A DNA stretch of 60,000 nucleotides, taken from NCBI RefSeq assembly GCF_030272615.1, contig NC_081413.1, positions 22,510,501-22,570,500 on the forward strand. The letters are read 5' to 3'. The position numbers and the translations under genes were made by a program. The notes under the pieces were generated by a model. The model worked only from the letters and a program-made list of their open reading frames with translations. It was not told the origin of the DNA and did no database searches. Below are positions 36,151 to 46,888 of the stretch, piece by piece (within the stretch, counting starts at the first letter, position 1; each line of letters opens with the position of its first letter). The DNA is from Cryptomeria japonica (taxonomy: Eukaryota; Streptophyta; Pinopsida; Cupressales; Cupressaceae).

Positions 36151-37272
36151 ATGGATATGGCTTTAGAGAAGAAACTTGAGATGGCACTTGAAGATTATGA
36201 TGCTGAAAGATTGAATAACTTAAAGCTACAAGATGAATTAAATTTTGTTAAGGAATTCATTCTTGTCCTACAAGAGAGGATATCATCTATTCAAGCTAGG
36301 AAGAAGGAACTTTTGCAAAGTCAGGACGATGAAGAGAAAGATGCACTTAAGGAACAATGTCAGAAATTGAGTCAGGAGAAATTGGTTATGAAAAGTGAAA
36401 TGCAAGTTATAACTATGAGAATGTCTAAGGAGATTGAGGACTAAAAGAAAAAGGAAGAAAATCTTGTTATATCCCTGAACAACAAATTTGAAGAAAGTTG
36501 TAGGTTGGTTCATGAGAATGATATGTCCAGAACTGATTTAGTACAATCCCAAAATACTAAACAAGAGCTTGAGAGACAAATAATAATTCGGCGAGAATAT
36601 ATAACTACTACAAGTGAGTATAAAGAAAAATTCAAGATTAGATCAGCACAACTAGATGAGTTATTAAAGAGACAAAGGCAGATTGGAGATTCCAGTGGAC
36701 TTGGATTTGAGCAAGGATTGAGTTTTGGTATTGCTAATGAAGATCAAAACCATAAGGCATCAGTAAGGCAATTTAATGCTTATAAATAAAATGGTAGATG
36801 TTTTGTTTGCAATAGATTTAGTCACATGGCTAGACAATGTAGAAACAGAGAAAATCATAACCCTGATTCTACTCCCGGTAAATGTTTCAAATACAATAAG
36901 AATGGTCATAAAATAGAAGATTGCAGAATGAATGTTAAATTCTATGTATGTGAAAAATTTGGACATATGGCTAATTAGTGCAATTCAAGCAATTTCACTG
37001 GTTTTAGCAAAGCAATTCAGAGGAACAATGTTACATGTTATGCATGTAGTGAGGTTGAACATATTGCTAAATTGTGTAGAAGTAGAAATCCACCGGTTGT
37101 TAATGGAGAATCAAATAAGAAAGGAAAAGAGAAGGTTAAGGAAATCTGACAAGATCATACTCAGAGATGGGTTAGGAAGATTGAAGAACAATCACCAGAT
37201 GGGAATGTCTCGGTTACTTATCTGGTAGAAGAGGCTTCTCCTCGACTGATAGGTATCTCATCCAATAACTAA
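36151..37272 (+). pseudogene. ORF1 of element B: coiled-coil protein with four zinc knuckles
   Basis: Starts ATGGATATGGCTTTAGAG; 374 codons in one frame with a few in-frame stops (about 36442, 36787, 36976, 37147). Residues 1-200 form long charged heptads such as EKDALKEQCQKLSQEKLVMK. Four knuckles follow: CFVCNRFSHMARQC (intact), CFKYNKNGHKIEDC (second Cys to Tyr), FYVCEKFGHMAN-stop-C (first Cys to Phe) and CYACSEVEHIAKLC (intact). The layout suggests a gag-like RNA-packaging protein in which the coiled coil replaces the capsid domain. That function is inference. Confidence 0.78.
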
Positions 37273-37633
37273 GGTAGATACCTTAGGGGTAGGAAAAATT
37301 CATGAAGATGTTGCATATGCCCCGAGAAGAGGTTCTGAAAGATCTTCTAGATATTGGAGATGATTATCCAACATGGATATGTTCTGAGCATGATTGGGTA
37401 TCTTTCACCGGTAGTCATTTATGTCAATGAAATATTAGGGTTTTTCTCAGAGGTTAAAAGGTCAAATTGACTTCCTTATTGATCACCTTGTATTGAGAGC
37501 GATTTAAAGCGACTAAGAGAAATCAAAGGCAATTTAGAGCAATCAAATTTCTTATTGCACAATTTCACCAGTGTCTAGAAGAGTTTGTTGGAAGTGTTCA
37601 CCGAGAGCAATCAAAAGGCATTTATCTTTAAAC

Positions 37634-39019
37634 ATGGAAGAGGGATCATCATCTATTCCCATTTTTTTTGCAAACCCGATTGTAGTAGAGGTCAAGGACC
37701 ACCCCAAGACAGTTTTCAAGCGGTATCCACATGTACCTACCCTAGCAGATTCAGTTCGAGCATTTTCTCATGTTTTGGAGGGAGTTGTCTATGTAGAAGA
37801 TGTTAGGGCATATAGCCACTGTCACATTGAGGACTTGGGAACTTCAAATATTGTGGGCATGTATATGAGTGAGATGATGGGAGAATCTAGAAAGATCAAA
37901 CCGACATTCAAGCATATTCCAGAATTTGAGGATGAGATAATCAGTTATGTTTTTAGTAGAGTACATAGAGAATTTATCTAGTTAAACAGACCTTACAAAA
38001 TTACCAAGGAAGCCATCCGAGAAATTACTGGTTTATCATCAGTTGGGCAACATCTAGACAAGAAGGTTTCAAATGATTTCATGAGAAAGATCACTGGCAC
38101 TACATCTAATAAGAGTTCCATGAGAGTGAGCACTATCACCAACACAGATATAAGATTTGGTAGCATGATCATCAGGTATAAGGTAATTCAGTCAAACTGT
38201 CTGAATTTTATTTCTAGTTCATGCATTTTGGTTGCATACGAAATGATGAGATAGAATGTAAAATTAGATCTATGCGGTTGGATGCTAGATGAGTTCTTAA
38301 TAAACCTAGCAAAAATTAAGGGTGAAAAGAAGGGTACATTCTAGTATGGCAAGTTTTCGTGATGTTATATTTCATGAATGATACACCCAGTTTTGGTAAG
38401 AGGCAATGGGCATTTGATATCCTAGTAGGGAGGCAATTGAACCAGTCAATTGGTGGTTTAGGAAGTTAGATAGATGACAAGGTATGGGGATATTTCAAAG
38501 CATTCCAGAAATCTATAAGGTCTAGGGTAAGGGTACCTGAGCATATTGTAGAAAAATATCCAACTGACATATGCTTAATGGTAAAGAAGGATGAAACACT
38601 TATGGAAGCAGTTAAGCCCCAAAAGATTTGGATTGAAGAAATGGGCTATGAGGTGGATGCACAAATTATTGATGTTGATGCAAAAATGTTGATTGATGCA
38701 TCAATTGATGAGGTAGAGAAGCCTTGTAGTGCTGCACAACAAAAAACACAAGAGGTTGAAACAAAGTTCAACCAGAAGAAAAGAGAGAAGTGGGAAGGGA
38801 AAGAAAGCAAATTTGTGGAGGTCTCAAAGATATTAAAGCTTTAATTGATGTTTTCATAGAGAAAGGTAGAAAGAGGTAGAACCCAGAGGTACATATTGAG
38901 CCTATTACTAAAGACTTTGAATCTGAGGATGACACACCGTTGGCATTCAAGAGGGTTGTTAGGAAGAAAACAAAGGAAACAAAGGTAGAATCTTAGAAGC
39001 AACTGACTAAGAAGGTTAC
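37634..39019 (+). pseudogene. ORF2 of element B, part before the solo LTR
   Basis: Not recognised. The ATG at 37634 gives MEEGSSSIPIFFANPIVVEV. Good reading continues to a stop at about 37979, then LNRPYKITKEAIREITGLSS, RVSTITNTDIRFGSMIIRYK and ISSSCILVAYEMM. After a disturbed stretch, 38578-38844 reads VKKDETLMEAVKPQKIWIEE and MGYEVDAQII, then a Lys/Glu-rich linker. The KITK-AIR and MGYEV blocks recur in D, so the domain is conserved in the family. It looks globular and cytosolic: no membrane segment or signal peptide. It could be a mobile-element-specific domain such as the plant mobile-domain group, but I cannot show that. Confidence 0.65.
39015..39019. repeat. Target-site duplication of the solo LTR, left copy
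   Basis: GTTAC, repeated at 39717-39721. Removing one copy plus the insert joins ORF2 in frame. Confidence 0.8.
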
Positions 39020-39716
39020 TATAGACACCTACAATTGTCCATCTAATTAAATAAATACTTATATCCTTTTCTAAACTTTCTCCTCATTTAAATAAATACA
39101 TTTATTTATTTAAATTATCCTTTTCCTAAATTAAATAAATACTTATTTATTTAATTGATCCCATTTCCTCCATTAATTAAATAAATCTTTATTTATTTAA
39201 TTAAATCATTAGCCTTTTCTACCCATGACACATGTCATTCATCTCTTAATTCCACACTACCTACCCTCTCATTATTTTCTTATTTTCTCTACCTACCCTT
39301 TAATCATAGCCAACCATCTATCTTTTAAACCTCTTAATCTTATTCCTCCATTTCTTGCAGTGTCTTCTATATAAGAGGAGACTTCCTTCATTATCAACCC
39401 TCAACTACGCTTTCAAACTTTCATATGCAATCAAGCTACTTGCAACCACATTTCTATTCTTTGTTGAGCTCTTGTGAAAACATTAAATCTGAGAGAAAAT
39501 ATATCAAGCAAGATCAATGGAGATAGGAAGAATGGAGATTCAAACCCTAGTGAACATGTGATGGTATAATCTTTGTAATTTTGTTGATTTACATTGTCTT
39601 AGGTAATCTTCATATGTTATGGTGGATCTTGGTTGTTGATAGTGTAGGGTTTTGTAGTTGAGTCTATTTTAGTCTTTCAATATTGTTGTTTCCATTATCC
39701 ACTTTCACCATAAACA
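39020..39716. repeat. Solo LTR inside ORF2 of element B
   Basis: 697 bp from TATAGACACCTACAATTG to ACCATAAACA, flanked by GTTAC. The first bases would be TGTAGACACC with one change. The interior has three consecutive AT-rich inverted repeats (39086-39115, 39129-39156, 39173-39204) and a TATA box. No coding sequence or primer site is present, as expected after LTR-LTR recombination. The orientation is probably plus, from the TATA box. Confidence 0.75.
39368..39374 (+). promoter_or_regulatory. TATA box in the solo LTR
   Basis: TATATAA within CTTCTATATAAGAGGAGAC, about 350 bases into the LTR, a usual position for the retrotransposon promoter. The start site would be about 30 bases downstream. 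Confidence 0.5.
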
Positions 39717-39721
39717 GTTAC

Positions 39722-41549
39722 AATCAAAATACTGGCACAAAAGCAAGCACCAAAGGCAACACCTTCAGCTGCATCCGGTACTACAAAGAGTAAGATGAAC
39801 AATGACATCAAATTAGTAATTGAATCTTGTAATGTGACTATCATACCACCTAAAACTTGTATAGAGTTCATAGATGAAATTACTAAAGATGGCATGTTGA
39901 AGAATGTTCAATTTTATTATGAACACTTAGAGGATGATGAACAAAGGGAGGTAGAGGAAGTAGTCCTATTATATCTGGAAATTTATAAGAAAGCCTTAAT
40001 AGAAATAGAAAATCAAATACTGGTTGAATTGTATAATATGTTAGATGCTAGAAGACTATCAGCCATGCAAGAAGATAAACATATTAAAAGTCAAGAGCTA
40101 TTATCTATTTGTGTTACTATTTCTCTAGATAAAATGGAAAAGACACTTGAGGTGGTAGATAGAAAAGATATCAATAGCAAACATAGAATAACTAGTCTAA
40201 TGCTAGGAAGAATTAATGAAATATTAAAGGAGACTCAAAAAGTATGGGCTAAATTCCTTGGAGAGAATAGAGGATTCTTTACTTCACCGAAAACCAGAAC
40301 AGACACTGTAGATACCACGATTGAAGGAAAAGGAAAAGGGATTATGGGTACTTCACCCTCAGTTTTGAAAAATATTAAGATAGTGGAAATTGAGCCCCCG
40401 ATAAATACAGATGTATAGACAAATATTGAGGTACCGGTTAATACAGTGAATGAACAAGCTAATATTGTAAAGGATACTAATATTGAGGATAATTGTCCTC
40501 TGGATATACATGTACAGGTTGAGGTTATAGTTCCTATAGAGAAACAAACGGTTACACAGACTGCACCAAGTGGCGAAGCTACCAGTGCAAGTGAAGAAGT
40601 TATAAAGGATAAATCTTCAGAATACAAGAAAGGGGAATCCAGCAGGGAACCGATAGCTAGTCCATTATTATTGTCAATTGACACCTCACAGGTCGAAAAG
40701 AAAAACATCACAAAGATGAGTCCCATTGAGCTCATGATGATGGCTGCACAAAAACTAATGAAGGAGGGATCCACAAATAAAGGGATTATTGATCAATCAA
40801 TCATTGTTTTACACAGATTGGTCCTGGAGTGCAAAATTGAAAATGAAGCAAGCCCATTTCGCAAGCTTAAAATAATCACTGAGCATATTTCAAAGGATTT
40901 TCAATCCTTACAACAAATTTCAAACCAATAAGAACTAGAGAGATTTACTCATGCCAAGAGAGTTGTATTTGATTGGGTAATTGAATCTAAGAAAAAAAAG
41001 ATTGATGAGAAGATGATACTAATAGAAAATTCTTTGAAGAAATGTAAAAATATATATAGGGTATGTTGTAACACTGAAATACTTATACCTAATGTGGATA
41101 AAAGGATAAAAGAACTTTAGGAGAAAATTGCAAATATATCTAATTCTTTTGACGGATTGATTTCATTGAATATATCAATTGATGGTTAAATTTTGATTTT
41201 GGAGAACCAAATTTTTGTTCTTGAGAAATAAAACAATAAAATAATAAGAAGAGCCAAAAGCCTGAGAGGCTTAGTGAGTCCCCGGTTGGATTCACTCAGT
41301 GTACACAAGAGAGAATGCATGGATATGGTGGGAAAGCCCACACTGGTAGAGATAAATGAGAAAGAGTCATTTGCACATATATTGAGTGTACTTGTATTTG
41401 TTTCCAACATATTCAAAATAGTTTGGGATACTTATCTTGAGTTACTGAAAAAGGCTTATCCAAAAATTTTGGTGTACTCATTGTACAGTTCTTTTTCTTT
41501 GACATTCTTTTTAGAATTTTTTATGGCATTGATGTCAAAGGGGGAGTAG
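39722..41549 (+). pseudogene. ORF2 of element B, part after the solo LTR
   Basis: The frame continues IKILAQKQAPKATPSAASGT into two long open blocks. 39795-40418 is predicted mainly helical, with YYEHLEDDEQREVEEVVLLY. 40446-40931 has an acidic linker, then MSPIELMMMAAQKLMKEGST and EASPFRKLKIITEHISKDFQ. After stops comes DSLSVHKRECMDMVGKPT and the end at about 41549. The C-terminal blocks are conserved in A. Function unknown; heptad-like stretches suggest multimerisation. Confidence 0.68.
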
Positions 41550-41732
41550 TATAGATGTGGAAAAGAATAAAGGAAGTTGTATACAATAGGGGGAGTCAAG
41601 GATTCATGGAGTTATGGAGTATTTTTCATTAATGTATATTCAGCTCAGGGGGAGCAAGGCAGGATGAAACCGATAGATGAAAACCTGACCATTTTTCACA
41701 TGAGTGTTGCCATCAATGCCAAAGGGGGAGAT
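41530..41732 (+). other. Repeated polypurine tracts of element B
   Basis: Four tracts before the 3' LTR: CAAAGGGGGAGTAGTATAG (about 41537), TAGGGGGAGTC (about 41588), CAGGGGGAGCAAGG (about 41647) and the terminal AAAGGGGGAGA (41721-41731), the last preceded by GCCATCAATGCC. Confidence 0.8.
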
Positions 41733-42667
41733 TGTTGGCAATTGACACTCAGTTAGTTCGTTTCACTATGTTGTCATTGATAGCAACATGGTATTGTGTT
41801 CCGAATTCATGTTTTGGTTCAATTGTGTACCCGCAGGCACTTCACAGATACTATGCTGGCACCGCCACCGATAGGACAAAAGGATTTCTTTGGTTACCGG
41901 TAATGCAGACTGACATGGTTTAGTAAAGGTTATCGGTATTGGAGGCCCACATATCTTGGATCCGGTATTGGCAATTGGTTTTAATATTTATGTATTTATG
42001 TTATCTGACTGACATGTAATTTGATATTGTATATATCTTTGTAAGCCGACATAAGGCATGTAAATTTGTATAGTGTATATAAGTCAATTTGATAGACCAT
42101 TTTGATATAGACATGAGCTAGGAGATTATGTACAAGCGAATGTAATATGATGCGAAATATATCAAAGAGATCATGTATGTGAGAAAATTCATGTAAGGGT
42201 TTTTCCGATAAAGGGTTTTAGGGTTTCAGACCAGAACAAACAGAGCTTAAACCAGAACTATATTCAGACATAGAAGATGTTATCTTAGCAGTTCACACTT
42301 CTCTAGATTGTAATCTGAAATTTTATGTAGTCAGTGAGGCTCCTTTTGTGTTTGAGCAGTGTGGTGTAGGCTGTAAGTCTTCCTACAAGTGCAGTCCCCT
42401 CATATTTTGTAATATCTCTTCATATGGCCAGTGGATTGATATTGTGGTCACAAATCCCACTATGGTTTTTCATCTTTGAGATTTTCCACGTATAAATCTG
42501 TGTGTTATGGTTCTCGTTTATGTGATTGACTTATTGGTTGCTTTACTTATTTCAATTCTTTATGTACCGATATACCGGTTGGTGTATGCATATTTTAATA
42601 AGGCTAAAATTAATCATTCCGGTATATCACTGATTCACCCCCCTCTCATTGTTATTGGATTCCAACA
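41733..42667 (+). repeat. 3' LTR of element B
   Basis: 935 bp, TGTTGGCAATTGACACTC to GATTCCAACA, followed by the second CTTCT. Confidence 0.9.
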
Positions 42668-42672
42668 CTTCT
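42668..42672. repeat. Target-site duplication of element B, right copy
   Basis: CTTCT, identical to 35145-35149. Confidence 0.88.
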
Positions 42673-43090
42673 TTCTTCAAAATATTTATTCAATGATCTA
42701 TGTTACCCTTCATACCTGGAGTATACCAAATCACCATAATACACACCTCACGAAGAATAACACTTGTAATATTTTTAGAGTGGGGAAGAACCACTAACAG
42801 TAGAGAATTAAAAAAATGATATATTTTGATGCAATTTTAATTATTTGACCTTCTAAATTAGTGCCTAATCCAATAGAACAAATATAGTTGAGACTACAAA
42901 AGAAAACTTAAATATATAATGCTACGGTACATCCTGATGTGCATTCGTATACAAACCAATACACAACAAACATTCACTATAAATATAAAAGAGCTCACAT
43001 ATGTTGAATAAAATTTTATTTAAAGGAGAGTTAGAAACACTTTCTATCCCTATCCACCAAATCAATACACAACACTCATAAGCTATCTTG
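42673..43090. other. AT-rich flank of element B
   Basis: No ORF or element recognised. A possible minus-strand polyadenylation signal AATAAA lies near 43007, downstream of the exon-like fragment at 43094. Confidence 0.4.
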
Positions 43091-43093
43091 TTA

Positions 43094-44110
43094 TTATGCT
43101 TGTGGGTTCACGAATTCCTCTGCTACAGCCCTCCGAAGAGACACTGGATCAACCGCTGATCATGCCAACCCCAACTTAAGCTCAAAATCCTTGATTGTGA
43201 TGAAAATCTACTATCTCATCATAATTTTCACTGCCACCTTCGTGGTAGGGATATCTCCCTTTTTTAAGGTGGAATCAGATATTTGTTTCACTGGGCACTC
43301 AATTCGCAGGCGGCGTAACCTTGGGGACAGCTTTAATGCATTTTTTGAGAGATTCTGCAAAAATGTTTACAGAGTTGACAGATAAATCCTTGACATTCAT
43401 GCCAAACAAGAAAATAAAATTTAGCAGAAGCCTGCTTCGCAAATAATAGGTACAACTGTTTAAGAGAACCAATCTCATCATCAACCTATCAAATCTACAG
43501 TCCATTTTTTAACCGCTGCTACGCTAAGGAAGCATATAATATATTTGCATCTTGTAAGTACAAGATGTTGGAGGACTATCTCCTGCACAAAGTAGAGACA
43601 CAATATCCACCTATTAGGTCTGTTGAACAAGAAATTCCAACGATTAATTTAGTTTTTTCATGAACTTACTAGAAAGTAGGATAAAAATGAACACACATTT
43701 AAGTCTTGAGATTTTATTGAATAAGTGTTGTATTGTAGGAAGTGTGGCTTCTACATGACAAAGAATCGGCATTCCCTTTATTTGGTCTGTTATGGCTGAT
43801 CTCGCCCTGCACGCTCTCTGAAATGAAATCGCGGAAAGAGTTGGTGCTGAACTCGTAATTACCAACTCATCTCTGCAATTTCTAGGCCTCTCTCTGTCCA
43901 CTTTGAAAATGAGTTGGACAGTAGAAACTAGCCGGGAGATTATGATTGTGACTCTTGGTTGAGCGAGAGAAATACTTTTGTAAAAAATTAAAACTTAACT
44001 GTAACAAGTTAAAACTTAATCTGACAGTGATAGCGATGACTGACGGGACAAAACGGGGAAACGGAAACAGGACTTTCACCATGTAGAAAGTCCCAGCTTA
44101 GAGTGTGCTG
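43094..44110 (-). other. Exon-like fragments of an unrecognised host gene (degenerate)
   Basis: The minus strand has three exon-like signals. 43094-43200 reads DFELKLGLA, a stop, SAVDPVSLRRAVAEEFVNPQ and a terminal stop. 43320-43354 is a 35-base block with TTTTTGCAG before it and AAG/GT after it ([12 protein letters not shown]). Near 43585 TTGTGCAG precedes GAGATAGTCC. 43644-43901 is open (RDELVITSSAPTLSAISFQR) and less AT-rich. I cannot name the gene, and the in-frame stop argues for a pseudogene or captured fragment. Confidence 0.25.
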
Positions 44111-44284
44111 GTTAAGCGCAGCCAAACATCATTTTTCCTAGGTAGCGTATGAGTGAAGAGTTCGCTCTGGCTTCTCATGCCTCCACACTTCTTTAAGACC
44201 TCATTCTTATCATCATTAGCAAATGTTGCTCACATCTCATCCATAGGTGCATATCATATTCACAAGCACTCGGGAACAAAGACT

Positions 44285-44296
44285 GCTTTGATACCA
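44285..44296 (-). other. Primer-binding site next to the short LTR (element K)
   Basis: The minus strand reads TGGTATCAAAGC two bases inside the LTR edge, one base different from the initiator-Met site. Confidence 0.55.
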
Positions 44297-44298
44297 AA

Positions 44299-44597
44299 TG
44301 AGAGCAAGAAAAGCAGAAACCAAATTTGATAGATTGATTCATTCATGCAACTTTATATTAAAGCCTTTTGTAATGTTTTTGGATATTCTGGAACTCTATT
44401 TCTATGCTTTTTATTAATATATATTCAGGCTATATGTCTTTTTGATAATAATTAAAAGAAAAAAAAAAACAAACAAACAAACCAACCTTATTTTCTCATG
44501 CAAAACTTCTTAAAACCACTAAAACTAACTTTAGACTAATTTATTATTTATCAATCTAAATTATTAAAATAATCTAGATTAATGTAAAACTCTAACA
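44299..44597 (-). repeat. Short 5' LTR of element K
   Basis: On the minus strand it runs TGTTAGAGTTTTACATTAAT to CTTGCTCTCA, 299 bp with TG...CA ends, directly followed by a primer site. I did not find the partner LTR, so K is a fragment. Copia and TRIM-type elements have LTRs of this size. Confidence 0.5.
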
Positions 44598-45159
44598 CAT
44601 CAATCTCTATTCTCAATGGTTGGACTCCACCTTGTTTGGACATTGTTTTTATTAACCATTAGGTTATACAAAAACCCGGATTCCTCTTACTCAACTATGA
44701 ATCCCTTTAACTTGATCCAATCCTTCCAGGGTCAGCTTGATCTTTTTTTTGAGGTGGCGTCTACATTGACAAAAAGTTTGACTACATTGCCTTTGAAAGT
44801 ACTTTTCCCTTTTACTCTAAACAACTTTCCTTCTACAAACTAGGGATTTCTTCATGCTTCATTTACACATGAATTCACTTGTTGGGTTTTCCTTTAGTTA
44901 GTGTAGCAAATTCCTACGAGCTTCTTTATGTATGCACCTACTTCATGGACCGTGTTAGAAAATTAGGATCTATCAATCATTTTTTATAGAATTAAATGTA
45001 GTGTAAATTGATAATAATGTGTGTACAAATAGGTAGAGTGATTGGGTTGAATCAGAAGTAAATCCCAACACTTAATAATTAGTGACAATTAAGCTCCACC
45101 AAAGTGATGAAGAAGTGGTGACATGTGTTTTGGATGATTTTGACCAACTCTTTAAGTTG
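44598..45159. other. Spacer between elements K and G, nothing recognised
   Basis: AT-rich, with only short chance ORFs. Confidence 0.5.
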
Positions 45160-45164
45160 TCACA
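45160..45164. repeat. Target-site duplication of element G, left copy
   Basis: TCACA before the LTR; repeated at 47246-47250. Confidence 0.88.
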
Positions 45165-45507
45165 TGATAGAAATAAAACAGACCAAAACAAAAACAGAGC
45201 ACGGAGAAAAATAGAGCAGCACACAAGGAAGACAAATTTTTAATTATCAGACCATATTTCATTCTTCCTTTCATACCCAAAATGATTACAAAATGCCTCT
45301 TTTAATGGAGGTCTTAGATGTTTCTAGAATGGTCAGGAGGTAGCTGGAAACTTCCAGAATTTTGCATATAAAATAAAGTTTTAACACTATAGAAGGTACA
45401 GTGGACAGGTTGGAGTAGATGTTGAAAACAAATCTAAATCTGCTAATTCTGTAAACACCTGTGCATACGGAGCATGTGGATGGGGTAGGTGAGATTAGAC
45501 TCCAACA
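45165..45507 (-). repeat. 3' LTR of element G
   Basis: On the minus strand TGTTGGAGTCTAATCTCACC to TTTATTTCTATCA, 343 bp, next to the polypurine tract. Confidence 0.9.
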
Positions 45508-45517
45508 CTCCCCCTTA
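45508..45517 (-). other. Polypurine tract of element G
   Basis: The minus strand reads TAAGGGGGAG immediately before TGTTGG of the LTR. Confidence 0.8.
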
Positions 45518-45734
45518 ATCTCAACTACCAATATTCTATCCATTCTTTTGTTCTTTCAGCTTTCTTTAACTATCTTCCTTTGTTCTTTCAGCTTTCTTCA
45601 ACTATCTTCCTTTTTTGTCTGTAACCTCTTCTTTGGTTTTCTTGCTAACTTGTTGTTGCTATAGCTGCTACAATTTTCAGCATTCACAATGTCTTCTTTT
45701 TAACTAATATACTCCTCTGATTTTTTGATTTCTT

Positions 45735-46808
45735 TCATGAACTTGTCTTTCTTTCTTGTCCTCCAATTTTCTTCAACTGCTGTTGTAGTCTCTCAATCTC
45801 TTTGGTTTGAAGTCTTGAAAACATGATACAATCAATAGTTGCCTTGCTAGACAATGGTTTCTTTTGGCTGAAAACATTTTTAATCCTTTTTGGACATTCA
45901 AACCTTTCATTACTTCTATTGTTCTTCACATATGAACATTTGTACAATCTTTTGAACATACCTGTGAGCTTTTGCCAACTAGGTCCATAGGTCCATCCAC
46001 AATCCATTTTTATACATCATGTTATTGATTCTTTCTTCCAACACATTTTTTCAGAATGATTTCACAAACCACAAATTTTACATGGATGCAAGTCCCAACA
46101 CATTTCTTTTGTGTGTCCTTCTCTATTGCAATGAAAACACTTAATACAAGGCCTTTTATGGGCTGTTTTGTTTGAACTAGTAGCATCATTTTCTTCTCCT
46201 ATGACATATCCAGGACCTTCATACTTTGGCCTCATTATAGGCTCAATAGGCTCTCTAATTCCTTGTTCTTGTTTTCCCAATCCTTGACCTTTATAACCCA
46301 TTTTCTTCATGATTTTTAAACCAATATTCTTATCATCACACCTAACATAATTTGCAAACACATTTTCATCTTCTTTCTTGCATTCTTTATCACAAACAGC
46401 TTCAACTAAATCACCTTCACTAAATGATGAACACAAATCTTTTGTGTCACATGAAGCATTACTAACTACTGGTTTTAACTTCAAACATTCATTCTCTTGT
46501 TTCAGATTTAAGAGTTCCTTTTTCTGTAAACTGTTTTCTTCTTCTAACCTTTTTGACATTTCTTCTAAATCATCAAACTTCCTTTTGACATCATCAAATA
46601 ACTTTAATTTCTCTTCTAATTCCTCATTTTTATCTTTAACTTCTTTGATTTCTTTTTCAAGATTATAATTTTCATCTAACAGTTCACATTTTTCCATTTG
46701 CTTCTCTTTTAAAAGACATATCATTTCTTAAATTTTCTTCTTACATTCCTTCAATTCTTCTTTTAAATCATTTGTTTTCTCTTTCTTTACTCTATCCACT
46801 TTACCCAT
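45735..46808 (-). pseudogene. G ORF: coiled coil, G-patch and two zinc knuckles
   Basis: The first ATG after the primer site is at 46806-46808 (MGKVDRVKKEKTNDLKEELK). A TAA at 46728-46730 separates it from the 220-residue open block 46062-46724. In that block residues 5-82 form a coiled coil (LEKEIKEVKDKNEELEEKLK). Residues 132-175 form a G-patch (NIGLKIMKKMGYKGQGLGKQ, then GIREPI). A CCHC knuckle is at Cys196-Cys199-His204-Cys209 (CFHCNREGHTKEMC). A second knuckle, CKIC...NHSEKMC, is crossed by the TGA at 46062. The same frame runs on through a TGA at 46017 to 45735 with a basic C-terminal region. The parts suggest an RNA-binding, self-assembling gag-like protein. That role is inference. Confidence 0.8.
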
Positions 46809-46888
46809 TGAAACAAAAATAAATAAAAATAAACTTACCCTGACACTTGACTGTTTTTTTTGCTATTACAAATTTCTTCCTCTAAACA

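Larger units (their letters stand above)
35150..42667 (+). mobile_element. Element B: most complete copy of the pol-less two-ORF LTR family
   Basis: 7518 bp with 933/935-bp LTRs, CTTCT duplications, an initiator-Met-type primer site, ORF1 (coiled coil plus four zinc knuckles), ORF2 (about 1,070 codons after discounting an inserted solo LTR), repeated polypurine tracts and a final AAAGGGGGAGA before the 3' LTR. I find no protease, integrase, RT or RNase H motif. The LTRs are about 90% identical by eye, so it is not recent. It fits a large non-autonomous element moved by another element's enzymes. Confidence 0.85.

Noticed and set aside
40235-40774. Minus-strand ORF of 179 codons
   Set aside because: Hydrophobic antisense of ORF2 of B; the plus strand has the conserved frame.
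43299-43505. Intact small host gene
   Set aside because: Splice-like borders are suggestive, but a neighbouring fragment has an in-frame stop and no family is recognised.
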